64,000 bases of DNA from Candidatus Altimarinota bacterium (GTDB lineage Bacteria > Patescibacteriota > Gracilibacteria > JAHISY01): contig JAIPGZ010000001.1 of the NCBI GenBank assembly GCA_021735425.1, forward strand, positions 1-64,000, given 5' to 3'. This document shows positions 9,308-18,575 of this stretch, one piece after another. The position numbers and the translations under genes are program-made. The notes under the pieces are model-generated. The model worked only from the letters and a program-made list of their open reading frames with translations, ran no database searches and was not told where the DNA came from. Each line of letters starts with the position of its first letter. Within the stretch, counting starts at the first letter, position 1.

Positions 9308-9604
9308 TCAGCTCCAAGTTTCCACGCTGCCATTTGAATTGAGAACTACTTTTTGACAGCCCGTTTTGCTTAATAAATCGAGTTCGCCGTTTTTTGGGAA
9401 TTTTGCTTTGATTGTTTTCCAAACTTGGCAATCTTGCTCTGAGCTCATTCGATGAAAATGAAAAACGGTTTTTGATTCCCCAGATTTAATTTCAATCGAG
9501 CCACTTGCAAAAAGTTTTTTAAATAAATCTTGAGGCAGCTCCAATTTATTTTCAGGATGAAGAGTATTTTCTTTGATCTTGTCGTTTTCTATTTCGTCGG
9601 TCAT
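9308..9604 (-). CDS. Hypothetical protein, 98 aa
   Basis: This is a soluble, charged product with an acidic N-terminal 25 residues and a mixed alpha/beta-looking remainder with two cysteines. I recognise no family. It stands alone between murA and mnmA on the same strand with its own spacers, and an AT-rich stretch lies upstream. Codon use is slightly more AT-rich than in mnmA, as in the other small hypothetical genes of the window. Confidence 0.5.
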   Translation of the reverse strand: MTDEIENDKIKENTLHPENKLELPQDLFKKLFASGSIEIKSGESKTVFHFHRMSSEQDCQVWKTIKAKFPKNGELDLLSKTGCQKVVLNSNGSVETWS

Positions 9605-9677
9605 TTTAATTTATTAAAAAATAAGATTCGATTATACTCGAATTATTTTGTTTTGTAAATCGAAATGAGTCAAAAAA

Positions 9678-10931
9678 TCAAGCCACTCTCTCGATATCCG
9701 CGCCCAAACCTCTCAGCTTCTCTTCAAAATTTTCATAACCGCGATCGATGTATTCGATGTTCGAAACTTCGGAAACACCCCTCGCGTTTAAAGCTGCCAA
9801 GACCATGGCAGCTCCAGCGCGGAGATCGCAACTCGCGACGCTTGCTGGTTTTAATCGTCCGTCACCAAAAACAACTGCTTGATGAGGGTTGAAAACTTCG
9901 ATTCGTGCTCCCATTTTTTCGAGCTCAAAAAGATAATTCATCCGTCCCTCAAAAAGTGTCTCGAAAATTCGTGACTTGCCTTTCGCTTGAGTGAGCAATA
10001 CTCCGAAAGGAGCTTGGAGGTCGGTGGGGAAGCCGGGGAAGACGGCAGTTTTGATTTCGGTCGGTTGGAATTTTTCGCTCGGTAAAATTTCTAAAAAATT
10101 CGGACCAACAAAAAAATTCGCTTCGACCTCTTCGAGTTTCTGAAAAAAAGAGTCAAGCTGTTTTGGAACGACATTTTCGATGCGTACTTTCCCCCGTGTC
10201 AGCAGGGTGGCGATGGCGAAGGTGCCGACCTCGAGATAATCGGAAGTCACGGTGTGGGTCGCGCCGCTGAGATTTTTCTTTCCAGCAATTTTGACAGTGT
10301 GGGTACCAACTCCAGTTATTTTTACACCTAATTTTTTCAAAAATTCACAAAGGTCTTGGACATGTGGCTCATAGGCGGCCATGCGCACTTTCGTTTCTCC
10401 GGGAGTCAATGCGGCGCACATCAGGGCGTTCTCTGTGGCAGTCACGCTTAGCTCGGGTAGATTGAAGGCCTTGGCTTTGATTCCTTTCGTGACAAATTTC
10501 AGAATATTGGCAGTAGATTTATCTTTGGCTCCGAGCTTCTCGAGCGCGTAAGCGTGAGCATGGACACTGCGCTTGCCGATGACACAGCCTCCAGGGAAGG
10601 CGATTTCAGCTTTATTCGCTCTCGCGAGCAGAGGACCGAGTAATAAAATTGACGCCCGCATTTTTTCAGCGAGTTCGGGTTCGATGCGAGTGGATTTGAT
10701 TTTCACTGTCTGGATTTTCACAACGTTTTTTTCGAAAGAATATTTAGCTCCGATTTTCTCTAGAATTTCGAGCATAAGTCGAACATCCGCGACATCGGGG
10801 ATATTGCGCAAAATACACTCCTTCGAAGTTAAAAGGGTCGCTGCCAGTAAAGGAAGCGCAGCATTTTTCGAACCAGAAACTTTCACGACGCCAGAAAGCG
10901 GTTTTCCACCGCGAATTATGAATTTACTCAC
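9678..10931 (-). CDS. murA: UDP-GlcNAc 1-carboxyvinyltransferase MurA
   Basis: It carries out the first committed step of peptidoglycan synthesis, adding enolpyruvate from PEP to UDP-GlcNAc. The 417 residues form two inside-out alpha/beta domains. K22 and N23 (GSKNAAL) bind substrate, and the catalytic Cys is C116 in PGGCVIGKR, the fosfomycin-sensitive form. The start is GTG, 6 nt after a TAAAAT box. murB lies at 24.7 kb, so the pathway genes are scattered. Confidence 0.97.
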   Translation of the reverse strand: MSKFIIRGGKPLSGVVKVSGSKNAALPLLAATLLTSKECILRNIPDVADVRLMLEILEKIGAKYSFEKNVVKIQTVKIKSTRIEPELAEKMRASILLLGPLLARANKAEIAFPGGCVIGKRSVHAHAYALEKLGAKDKSTANILKFVTKGIKAKAFNLPELSVTATENALMCAALTPGETKVRMAAYEPHVQDLCEFLKKLGVKITGVGTHTVKIAGKKNLSGATHTVTSDYLEVGTFAIATLLTRGKVRIENVVPKQLDSFFQKLEEVEANFFVGPNFLEILPSEKFQPTEIKTAVFPGFPTDLQAPFGVLLTQAKGKSRIFETLFEGRMNYLFELEKMGARIEVFNPHQAVVFGDGRLKPASVASCDLRAGAAMVLAALNARGVSEVSNIEYIDRGYENFEEKLRGLGADIERVA

Positions 10932-10937
10932 TGTCGG

Positions 10938-10943
10938 ATTTTA
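10938..10943 (-). promoter_or_regulatory. TAAAAT -10 box of murA
   Basis: TTTTTGCTAAAAT ends 6 nt before the GTG start of murA, the clearest leaderless arrangement in the window. Confidence 0.65.
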
Positions 10944-11019
10944 GCAAAAAGTTGATTGATTTCCTCGCCGTTTTTTGCTAGAATTACAAAAATCAATCCT
11001 AAAAATTAATCCAAACAAA

Positions 11020-11715
11020 ATGAGCAATCTTTCCAAAATTGCCCTTATCAAAGAGATGCTTGACTCTGCCGAGTCGAGTCTTCGGAGTGCAAAGCAGCTG
11101 CTTGCCGAATTTACTGGTAGCGGCGACTCTGGCAACATTCGCTCGAATTTGGGTCGGAGCGCGAGTAAATTGAATTCGACTGTCGACGAAGCGGGCAAAA
11201 TTATTGAAGGTGTTTTTGACGGCAAATCAATGATTGGACCAGATCAGCGCGAATATCCAATCCCAGCGAATTATGCTTCCAAATCAAAACTGATTCCTGG
11301 TGATGTCATGAAATTGACCGTCGCAGGAGACGGAGGCTTTACCTACAAGCAAATTGGGCCGGTTGAACGCAAGCGAGTCGTCGGACCTTTGACCTCCGAA
11401 GACGGCCAATACAAAGTCATTGCTGCTGGTAAGGCCTATAAAGTTCTGCTGGCTTCGGTTACTTTTTACCGTGCCGAGCCGGGTGACGAGGTTGTTTTAC
11501 TCGTCCCAGCAGTTGGTGATTCTGAATGGGGCGCGATTGACAATGTAATTCCTCGAATTCAAGCCGAGGTCGAAGCGGAAGAAAAAATCATTTCTGAATC
11601 GAAAAAAGCGGCGAATTCTTTCGACCCGGACGAGGATGAGGGCGAATCTTTCACGATTTCGGATGAACCTGAAAAGCCGAAAAAGAGGGCTGCCAAAAAT
11701 AAAAAGGAGGATTAA
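11020..11715 (+). CDS. Conserved-looking hypothetical protein with acidic/basic tail
   Basis: The 231-residue product has no signal peptide. An N-terminal helical part (about 1-75) leads to a beta-rich core with repeated GD turns (PGDVMKLTV, EPGDEVVLLVP). A highly charged tail follows: acidic FDPDEDEGE, then lysine-rich KPKKRAAKNKKED. I recall similar proteins in Patescibacteria but cannot name a function; nucleic-acid or ribosome association would fit the tail. I chose ATG 11020 over a start at 10975. The gene ends convergently, its stop overlapping that of the HAD gene. Confidence 0.7.
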   Translation: MSNLSKIALIKEMLDSAESSLRSAKQLLAEFTGSGDSGNIRSNLGRSASKLNSTVDEAGKIIEGVFDGKSMIGPDQREYPIPANYASKSKLIPGDVMKLTVAGDGGFTYKQIGPVERKRVVGPLTSEDGQYKVIAAGKAYKVLLASVTFYRAEPGDEVVLLVPAVGDSEWGAIDNVIPRIQAEVEAEEKIISESKKAANSFDPDEDEGESFTISDEPEKPKKRAAKNKKED

Positions 11716-12365
11716 TTTTGCAGCTCGCGGATAAGATTAACAAGCTCTCCGATGTGGCTAAAAATATAATCGGCACGGTTTTTTTTGAATTCTGCTCGGT
11801 CGCAGACTCCAGTCAAGACGCCAAAGAATGTGGCTCCTGCTGCTTTGGCTGATTTCAAATCAAGCAAAGAATCGCCGACAAAAAGAATTTCTTGTGGTTT
11901 GATTCCCAGCTTCCGGCAGCCAAACAGAATTGGTTCGGGGTCGGGTTTTGGTTTCGTGATTAAATCGCGTCCGACGACGATTTCAAAAAAATCCCAAATT
12001 CCAAGTTCCCGCGCTAGCTTTTCGACGACCGCGACTCGTTTGGTAGAGACGATTCCGATTCGTAAATTGTGTGATTTTAGAAATTCAAGAGTTGAGACGG
12101 TTTCCGTGACAAGCTCAATTTCGTCCGCATTATTGCGTTCGAACTCGATTTCGCGAAACCTTTTTTCCAAAAAATCGGCGTCGCTGATTGGAGCAATTTT
12201 CCTGAAAATTTCGGGTAATGGTTCGCCGATTAATTTCCGAATTTTCGCTGGGTCGACTTTCGGTAAATTTCGCTCTGCCAAAAGTTCGCCAAAAATTTCG
12301 ACGAGCATGTCAATCGAATAAACCAAGGTTCCGTCGAAATCGAATAGGATTGCTTTCAGTTTCAT
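11712..12365 (-). CDS. HAD-superfamily phosphatase (Gph/PpaX-like)
   Basis: This is a 217-residue haloacid dehalogenase hydrolase. Motif I DFDGT gives D9 and D11, motif II is IVSTKR, and motif III/IV is KPKPDPEPI followed by FVGDSLLDLKSAKAAG. The helical cap between motifs I and II is the phosphoglycolate phosphatase type. The substrate cannot be told from sequence. The start at 12365 has an AGGGGG just upstream, one of the few Shine-Dalgarno-like sites here; a start at 12401 is possible. Confidence 0.85.
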   Translation of the reverse strand: MKLKAILFDFDGTLVYSIDMLVEIFGELLAERNLPKVDPAKIRKLIGEPLPEIFRKIAPISDADFLEKRFREIEFERNNADEIELVTETVSTLEFLKSHNLRIGIVSTKRVAVVEKLARELGIWDFFEIVVGRDLITKPKPDPEPILFGCRKLGIKPQEILFVGDSLLDLKSAKAAGATFFGVLTGVCDRAEFKKNRADYIFSHIGELVNLIRELQN

Positions 12366-12518
12366 AAGCCCCCTTTTAAGTTTTTGCGGCAGAATTTGCA
12401 AACTTGTTTTTTCTGAAAAATCTTCTAGAATCTTTTTTCTAATTAGGAAATAATTATATAAAAAAGCAAGGGAAAAGGTTGGAAAAATCGGAATAAGGGC
12501 GTCTAAAATTCTAAACGG

Positions 12519-12557
12519 AGAGATGCGTATCCAAAATGTTGTGTTTCACACGTCTCT
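12519..12557. repeat. Degenerate AGAGRYG...CGTCTCT inverted repeat
   Basis: Arms AGAGATGCGT (12519-12528) and ACACGTCTCT (12548-12557) pair with one mismatch. The ends match those of the paired palindromes at 57668-57751, so this may be an old copy of the same element upstream of the M23 peptidase gene. Confidence 0.45.
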
Positions 12558-12569
12558 AATCTACAAGTT

Positions 12570-13679
12570 ATGCTTCGAACAAGATTAAACCTCGCGGCTC
12601 GGAGAGAAAGGATTAGCAAACTGAAGCGACAACAGCCGGGTTATCCCCGGCGGAAGCTCGCCATGCAGTCGCTTTTACTCGCGGTGGCGGTTTTATTGGT
12701 CCCCATTTTTCTTCCGAGTGGAGCTTCAGCAGAATTAGCCGATGAGGAGTTTAGCGGCGAACTTTTGGCGATTGACTCTCCGACCTTTACTTTGGATTCT
12801 CTCGCAGTGACGGAAGACGGCTTTCTCATTAAAAATGCTGGGCAAGGGGGTGTGACCGATAATTCCAATCTTTGTGACATCATTACTTACACCGTTGAAG
12901 AAGGGGATGTTTTATCTTCGATTGCTCGCCGATTCGGGGTTTCGATGGACACGATTGTTTGGGAGAACAACATCACGAATCCCCACCAATTAAAACCTGG
13001 GACGAAACTGGCGGTTTTGCCAGTGTCGGGGATTACACACGAGGTGAAAGAAGGAGATTCTATCGCGGCGGTTGCCAAAAAATATGGGGTTGAATCAGAA
13101 AAATTATGCAAACAAAATCAGATTACCGAAGATGCAAAACTGCTTGCTGGGACGAAAATTATTATTCCAGGAGCCAAAAAGACAGTTTACGCTGGTAGTG
13201 GGACCTATCTCGCTTCGCAATCTCCCGGGACTTACGCGAGTTACAGACCGCCAGTTACGATTGATGGGTCGATTATTCTCGCCAATGGTGCCAAAGGTAA
13301 AGACGGCAAATGGATGATTAAACCAACAATTGGGAGTTACACCACTTATTTCGGGGGGCGACCGGGTCATTGGGCGGTCGATATTGCAGATCGCAGCAAG
13401 CCGCCAGTTAATGCTGCAGCTGACGGGACAGTGGTGAAGTCACAGTGTGGCTGGAATGGTGGTTATGGTTGTGTGGTTGTGCTTGATCATGGCGATGGTT
13501 TCCAGACACTTTACGCGCACCTTTCCGAATTGGCTGTGGCGGTAGGAGATTCAGTCAAACAGGGTGGTCAGATTGGCACGATGGGGAATACGGGTCGCGT
13601 GTACGGGGCGACTGGGATTCATCTCCATTTTGAGGTGATCGACAATGGCGTGAAGAAGAATCCGTTGGCGTACTACTAA
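12570..13679 (+). CDS. LysM-LysM-M23 peptidoglycan endopeptidase
   Basis: This exported cell-wall hydrolase has a signal or anchor helix (about 33-54), LysM domains at about 106-150 and 156-200, and a C-terminal M23 domain. The metal ligands H267 and D271 (HWAVD) and the HLH at 351-353 are intact, so it should be active, unlike the degenerate EnvC/NlpD type. The long basic N-terminus before the hydrophobic helix could mean that M32 is the real start. It probably acts in growth or division of the wall. Confidence 0.93.
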   Translation: MLRTRLNLAARRERISKLKRQQPGYPRRKLAMQSLLLAVAVLLVPIFLPSGASAELADEEFSGELLAIDSPTFTLDSLAVTEDGFLIKNAGQGGVTDNSNLCDIITYTVEEGDVLSSIARRFGVSMDTIVWENNITNPHQLKPGTKLAVLPVSGITHEVKEGDSIAAVAKKYGVESEKLCKQNQITEDAKLLAGTKIIIPGAKKTVYAGSGTYLASQSPGTYASYRPPVTIDGSIILANGAKGKDGKWMIKPTIGSYTTYFGGRPGHWAVDIADRSKPPVNAAADGTVVKSQCGWNGGYGCVVVLDHGDGFQTLYAHLSELAVAVGDSVKQGGQIGTMGNTGRVYGATGIHLHFEVIDNGVKKNPLAYY

Positions 13680-13734
13680 ATTATCATTAAATATTTAGAG
13701 CGCGACAACGAGGTTAAGATTTTTGCTGTCTAAA

Positions 13735-15216
13735 TTAATTCTTCCTCAACAATTCTCGCATCTCTGGCGTGATGGCTTTTGTCAAAATTAAAACAACTCC
13801 GTAAATCAAACCACCGACTGGCATTAAAAGTAGTAAAGATTTGTTGCCTCCAAAGAGATTGAAAAAATATGGTTGCAGCCACCAAACAGAAATTCCCATT
13901 AAGCCTGCCGCAAAGAGAGCTTTGCTGGCAGTTTTTAACCGGAAATTTATTGCAACCATTTTCCTCAAAAAATAAAAACTGAGGCTGCAAACGAAAACTT
14001 GACTGAGGACGGAAGTTATTGCGGCGCCGCGAAAACCCCAAAATGGGATTACGGCGATGTTGCTAAAAAAATTAAACACAACAGCTATAGCGTTCACCAA
14101 CATCAGTTTGGTTTGTCGATTACCAGCGAGGAGGGTGAAGCCCATGAAATTTCCAAAGTAAGCGAGCAGCATCGCGACCAAAAGAATTTGTAGGGCGACG
14201 TCGGAGCCGTAAAAATTTCCCGATGAAAGAAACTCTGGCGAACTAACCAGAGCAATGATTGGGTAGGCGAGGGTGATTCCGCCGACTGCGATAGGCAACC
14301 CAATTAAAGCTAAAAAATCGAAAGCGTATTGAAGTAGTTTTTTTAATTTTTCTTGATTGTCGCGGAAAAGTCGAGTGATGGCGGGGAGGGCAGAATTTAA
14401 AAAGAAAATTGAGATGACAGCGAGGTTCTCCATGATTCGTGCTGCGACACCGTAAATACCAACTTCTTCCTGCGTTCTCATCAAAGAAAGCAAAATGACA
14501 TCAATCCTGACGTAAATCGTCGCCAACAAAACGGCGGCACCGTAAGGTAGGGTTTTCACTAAAATTTCTCGCCAAAATTTGAAGTCAAATTTCAAAGAAA
14601 TTAAACCTGATTGCCGTGTCGCGAGGAAGACAATTAAAACTTGAAAAATTCCGCCGACGACTCCGGCGAGTAAGAGATGAAAAAAGCCAACTTCAGGACT
14701 CTCGGGAAAGTATTTAAAAATCGTCGCTAGCATCCAGCCAAGAGCGACGAATTTCGAAGTAATCAGACCAACGACACTCCACTGCATTCGCAAATCTATT
14801 TGCAGAATTGACGATAAAGTTCCGAAAATTATAGTCAAAAAGGTCGTCGCGCTAGCAATCGCGATGCCAAGCGGAATCGGCGTGCCGGAATATTTCGGAA
14901 TCAAAAAGGCGGCTCCGATGGCGGCGAGCATTGCTCCGGTAGCTAGACAAATTCGCAGGGCAAAAATGTTGCCAAAAATTTTCTGCCTTTGATCAGGATG
15001 GGCTGACATTTCTTTGACTGCGATTTGAAAAATTCCGAAGTCGGCGACAATCGCGAAAAAAGCGAGGAATTCGTAAACTGTGGTGTAAGCGCCATAGCCT
15101 CCTGCACCGAGGTAGACTGTGATGAATTTTAAAACGATAATCGAAACGGCGGCGGTCGTTAGTCGGCCGAGGGCTTGAATTGCGGTGTTGCCGAGGACTT
15201 TTTGAGCGGTGTTCAT
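13735..15216 (-). CDS. Polysaccharide/lipid-linked oligosaccharide flippase (MOP superfamily)
   Basis: This 493-residue integral membrane protein has about 12-14 hydrophobic helices and the Wzx/RfbX-type N-terminus (TAIQALGRLTTAAVSIIVL, GAGGYGAYTTVYEF). The family flips undecaprenyl-linked sugars across the membrane; a MurJ role is less likely from the motifs. No glycosyltransferase cluster surrounds it. It is followed by ruvX on the same strand after a 22-nt TAG-word spacer. Confidence 0.88.
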   Translation of the reverse strand: MNTAQKVLGNTAIQALGRLTTAAVSIIVLKFITVYLGAGGYGAYTTVYEFLAFFAIVADFGIFQIAVKEMSAHPDQRQKIFGNIFALRICLATGAMLAAIGAAFLIPKYSGTPIPLGIAIASATTFLTIIFGTLSSILQIDLRMQWSVVGLITSKFVALGWMLATIFKYFPESPEVGFFHLLLAGVVGGIFQVLIVFLATRQSGLISLKFDFKFWREILVKTLPYGAAVLLATIYVRIDVILLSLMRTQEEVGIYGVAARIMENLAVISIFFLNSALPAITRLFRDNQEKLKKLLQYAFDFLALIGLPIAVGGITLAYPIIALVSSPEFLSSGNFYGSDVALQILLVAMLLAYFGNFMGFTLLAGNRQTKLMLVNAIAVVFNFFSNIAVIPFWGFRGAAITSVLSQVFVCSLSFYFLRKMVAINFRLKTASKALFAAGLMGISVWWLQPYFFNLFGGNKSLLLLMPVGGLIYGVVLILTKAITPEMRELLRKN

Positions 15217-15238
15217 GAGGGTTACTAGTTTTTAGTCT

Positions 15239-15670
15239 CTAGTTGTTAGAATCTCCGAGATATCTCGGGGTTAACTTCGAATCTAAATATTCTTGTAAAA
15301 TGATTCGCGCAGATTCCGAGTCGACCAAAGTTTTTTGTTGGCGGGAATTTTCGCCGGCAGCATGCAAATTGGTTTCCGCGATTTTTGAGGTAAATCTTTC
15401 ATCGACTAATTCTATCGCGACGGCGACTTTTGCTTCGAGTTTTTTCACAAAATCACGAGTTGAATTCGTTTGTCTCGTTTCACCAGAAAAACCAAGTGGC
15501 AGCCCGACTAAGATTTTTTCGATTTTATCTTGTTCCACCAACTCCGCCAAATTATCTAAAAGGTCAGAGTTGTTTACCAAAAAATTACGTGCTGCTGCGA
15601 CTCCGATTTCTGAATCGCCGAAGGCAACGCCAACTCTTCGCCCGCCGAAATCGAGGGCGAGAATTTTCAT
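15239..15670 (-). CDS. ruvX: RuvX/YqgF RNase H-fold resolvase-like protein
   Basis: This 143-residue RNase H-fold protein is of the type involved in 16S rRNA 5' maturation, formerly called a Holliday junction resolvase. The acidic motifs are present: LALDFGGRRVGVA, LVGLPLG and ELVDERFTS. The ATG follows the stop of the solute-binding protein gene directly (TAAATG), so the two are translationally coupled. Confidence 0.93.
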   Translation of the reverse strand: MKILALDFGGRRVGVAFGDSEIGVAAARNFLVNNSDLLDNLAELVEQDKIEKILVGLPLGFSGETRQTNSTRDFVKKLEAKVAVAIELVDERFTSKIAETNLHAAGENSRQQKTLVDSESARIILQEYLDSKLTPRYLGDSNN

Positions 15671-17791
15671 TTAGAGCGCGTCGCTAAAAAACCATTTTAC
15701 AAAACTCCAGATGCCGAGGTCGGCGGTTGCTTTGCGGCCTTCTCGCAGATACCAACTTGGCAAATTCGTCAGCCGATCGCGCTTCAAGGCGATCTGTCCC
15801 AGATTAAAGCCTTTTACTTTTCGATCGACGGCGTAAGAATAGGTAGGAGTGTAGAGCATCACTGCGGGGACTTCCTCGCTCAAGACCTCGCGCAAATTCG
15901 CCAATCTTTTTCGTCGTTCCGCAGAATCAAAGCTCGAGCGAATTTGTTCGAGCCAAGCATTGACCGAAGATGATTTCAGATTCGACAAATTGCTGCCGCC
16001 TTCGCGTGCTTCGCTCGAATGCCAAAAGGAATAGGCATCGAGGTTGTAGCCGAGATTTTGCCCAAACAGGACGATGTCGTAGTCACGTTTTGTGAGTCGG
16101 GTGAGGAATTCCGTCTCAGGGAGTCGCTCGATTGTGAGCTTCACGCCGCGCTCTCGCCACTGCGCAGCGATTTCCTCGGCGACTGGCAAAAATTCCTCTC
16201 GTGCTTCGGGGATCAAAAGCTTCAAGGCGAGTGGCTCTTCGTCTTTGTAGCGCAATCGTAGAGAGCTTGTTTGGACTGTAGTTTTTGGCTCAACTTTCGC
16301 TATCGGATTGGTCGCGATTGGAGTTGTGACGTTTGGAGGCTTCTGCGCCGCTGACCATTCTATCCGTGCTGCCTCGTCTTTCGAATAAAAGATTTTTACT
16401 TGGTCAATTTCACCGTCTTGATTTTTCACCACAAAAATATTTTCACCCTCCTTCAAAGTCCCCAAACTTAAAGCGGCTTTATAGCTCCAATTTGAGTCGC
16501 CTGTCGCGAATTTCGAAAGCTGATAACCATTTACCACAATTTTTGTCGAACCCTCTGGAGCTGTTCCTTCGAGGAAAAAATCAGACTCTGCTGTTGTGAA
16601 AAAATCTTCTTTCGTCGGCAGGGTGATGAAGTTTGCTGTCGGGGTTTCGGTTTCTACAATTTCGGGAGCAACTTCCTCCAAAACCTCTACTAATTCAGTT
16701 TCGCGATACTGCCAGCCAGCGTCGAAAAGTGCACCGTCGGCTCGTGCTGCGTCAAACTCGTATTTCCAGTCAGCGGACGCAATTTCAAGCAGCGGTGTGT
16801 CAATGATTTTTACCAGTCCGCCACGCGCTTCCGCAATATTTTTTTTATTCGTCGCGAGCTGGAGGCCGAGGCGGAGTTTTTTGTCTTTCAGGATTGCACG
16901 ATCAGTGTTGAAGAAAAGTCCGACATATTGCGGTAGGGTGAAATCGTGGAGGACGAGTCGAGCATCTTTTCCAAACGATTTTATATTTTGTTCGCCCAAA
17001 TCCTTGGTGGCGATGATTCCTTCCAAATTTTTTACCAAATCGTCTTCATCTTTGAAAATTCTAAAAATAATTGAATCAATAAAAGGACGACCGCGGTAAA
17101 AGTCAGGGAAGGCAGAAAGACGGACTGCGTTGCCGCTGACTGAGTCGACCAGGTAGGGTCCGCAACCGACAGGGTTCAAATTAAACTCGCTTGTGAGTAA
17201 TTCGGCGGCGGGAATATCTCCCAATAAATGTTTCGGTAACACACCGATTGAGGTGTTGTAAATAAAAAAAGCGTATTTTTTTTGTAAAGTCATCGTCACT
17301 GTCCGTTCGTCTATTTTTGTAATCAAAACATCGAAGAAATCAGAGGAGATGGTGGGATTTGGAAAATTCTCATTCTGTAAGACATCGCGAAAGGTGAAGA
17401 CGACATCATCTGCAGTGACCGGCACTCCGTCGTGCCATTTGACACCCTCTTTGATTCTGAAAGTGTAAGTTCTTTGGTCGGCCGAAAGCTCGTGATCGGC
17501 GATGCCGTCAACGATAGAGTTGCTTACCGGATCGAATCTGGTCAGACCACAAAAAATTAAACTCGTAAGGTCGCGGTCGAGATTCGTCTGCGCTAAAACA
17601 GGATTCAAGAAATTAAATTCCCCAACTACTCCTTCGACAAAAGTCCCGCCATTCGTCGGTGTTGGCTCAGAATTTTCTAGCCAAAATTTATTGCTGATTT
17701 GAAATCCGGAAATCAGAATCACCAAACTTAAAATCCCAAGGAGGATTTTTTCAGTCAAATTACACGAATTAAAAAGTTTCAAGAGTCCCAA
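15671..17791 (-). CDS. Family 5 (DppA/OppA-like) solute-binding protein with inserted domain
   Basis: The protein has 706 residues with an N-terminal membrane anchor (about 16-33) and no lipobox Cys. The SBP_bac_5 fold is clear from LTRFDPVSNSIVDGIADHE, KEGVKWHDGVPVTADDVVFTF and NPVGCGPYLV, with the second lobe from about residue 520. Between the lobes, at about 390-475, sits an extra beta-sandwich-like segment (SDFFLEGTAPEGSTKIVVNG, then SLGTLKEGENIFVV). No permease or ATPase gene is near, so the transporter partner is unknown. It may act as an anchored peptide receptor. Confidence 0.85.
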   Translation of the reverse strand: MGLLKLFNSCNLTEKILLGILSLVILISGFQISNKFWLENSEPTPTNGGTFVEGVVGEFNFLNPVLAQTNLDRDLTSLIFCGLTRFDPVSNSIVDGIADHELSADQRTYTFRIKEGVKWHDGVPVTADDVVFTFRDVLQNENFPNPTISSDFFDVLITKIDERTVTMTLQKKYAFFIYNTSIGVLPKHLLGDIPAAELLTSEFNLNPVGCGPYLVDSVSGNAVRLSAFPDFYRGRPFIDSIIFRIFKDEDDLVKNLEGIIATKDLGEQNIKSFGKDARLVLHDFTLPQYVGLFFNTDRAILKDKKLRLGLQLATNKKNIAEARGGLVKIIDTPLLEIASADWKYEFDAARADGALFDAGWQYRETELVEVLEEVAPEIVETETPTANFITLPTKEDFFTTAESDFFLEGTAPEGSTKIVVNGYQLSKFATGDSNWSYKAALSLGTLKEGENIFVVKNQDGEIDQVKIFYSKDEAARIEWSAAQKPPNVTTPIATNPIAKVEPKTTVQTSSLRLRYKDEEPLALKLLIPEAREEFLPVAEEIAAQWRERGVKLTIERLPETEFLTRLTKRDYDIVLFGQNLGYNLDAYSFWHSSEAREGGSNLSNLKSSSVNAWLEQIRSSFDSAERRKRLANLREVLSEEVPAVMLYTPTYSYAVDRKVKGFNLGQIALKRDRLTNLPSWYLREGRKATADLGIWSFVKWFFSDAL

Positions 17792-17802
17792 TTTTTTGAT
17801 TT

Positions 17803-18018
17803 TTAAACGAAAATGTAGGCGATTGCGCTTCCAAAAAACAGAATTGCGAATAGAATGGTTGCATTCGCGAGTAATTTATCGACTCCCCGTTTGCTCGAAT
17901 AAGAGTTGCCGCCGCCACCAAAAGTGGCAGACAGTCCAGCGGATTTGGCTTGCAATAAAATCGAAAGCGCTAAGAGGAGAGAGGAACCGATTTGAGTGTA
18001 AAAAACGATGTTTTGCAT
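17803..18018 (-). CDS. secG: Protein translocase subunit SecG
   Basis: This is an accessory subunit of the SecYEG channel. The 71 residues give two membrane helices (about 6-24 and 50-69) around a glycine-rich loop (AKSAGLSATFGGGGNSYSSKRG) that is diagnostic for SecG. It ends 11 nt before the solute-binding protein gene. The ATG is preceded by ACTCCTTTTAAA and has no GGAGG. Confidence 0.92.
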   Translation of the reverse strand: MQNIVFYTQIGSSLLLALSILLQAKSAGLSATFGGGGNSYSSKRGVDKLLANATILFAILFFGSAIAYIFV

Positions 18019-18057
18019 TTTAAAAGGAGTAAGAATTAAAAAATAAGGATTGATATT

Positions 18058-18471
18058 CTACCTGCGAACCAGCCAGTGAGTGAGGATATTGAAAATTCCA
18101 AGGATAACTGCGGCGTAAATGTAGGTCAGCCAGACATTTGAGCCAAAAACGAAAATTTTGACTGTTTCCAAATCTAGTGTGTTTACCAGCCAAACCAGCA
18201 AACCAAAGACAATTCCATTCACCACAAACATAAAAAGTCCAGCGGTCAGGAAGGTGATTGGCATCGAGATAAGCTTCAAAATGGGTTTCACGAAAGTGTT
18301 CAAAAGCCCAAGCACGATTCCGGCTAGGACGAAGATCAAAATATTGGTCTCTGGTTTCGCGGGGCAGCTGGTGACTGTCGTGCTTACGAGACAGAGATTC
18401 CCGAGGAAATAGTCGACGAGGTAAAGCGCGACCGAATTTGCGATGACGGCAAGGATTATTCTTCGAATCAT
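18058..18471 (-). CDS. Phage holin family-4-like (DUF360-type) membrane protein
   Basis: The product has 137 residues with four predicted transmembrane helices and the family pattern GLLNTFVKPILKLISMPITFLTAGLF in the middle (described here as NTFVKPIL and SMPITFLTAG). Such proteins are common in bacteria without prophages and their role is unknown. No lysin or phage gene is near. Confidence 0.78.
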   Translation of the reverse strand: MIRRIILAVIANSVALYLVDYFLGNLCLVSTTVTSCPAKPETNILIFVLAGIVLGLLNTFVKPILKLISMPITFLTAGLFMFVVNGIVFGLLVWLVNTLDLETVKIFVFGSNVWLTYIYAAVILGIFNILTHWLVRR

Positions 18472-18472
18472 T

Positions 18473-18512
18473 TTTTAGTCATTGGTTACTAGTTGGTAGT
18501 CAGTAGTTTATT
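18473..18512. repeat. TAGTCATTGGTTACTAGTTGG-type spacer
   Basis: A low-complexity spacer made of AGTCATTGG, ACTAGTTGG and AGTCAGTAG words lies upstream of the holin-like gene. The same AGTCATTGGTT word is found in frame inside uppP at 47319-47353. Confidence 0.5.
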
Positions 18513-18575
18513 GAAAATTGTAGTTTTACGCCAATATGCACTCACAAAACATTGAAGATGAAACTTGGAACAATT

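Noticed and set aside
18058-18471. Prophage signal from the holin-like gene
   Set aside because: This family is common as a cellular membrane protein, and no lysin, capsid or terminase genes are present.
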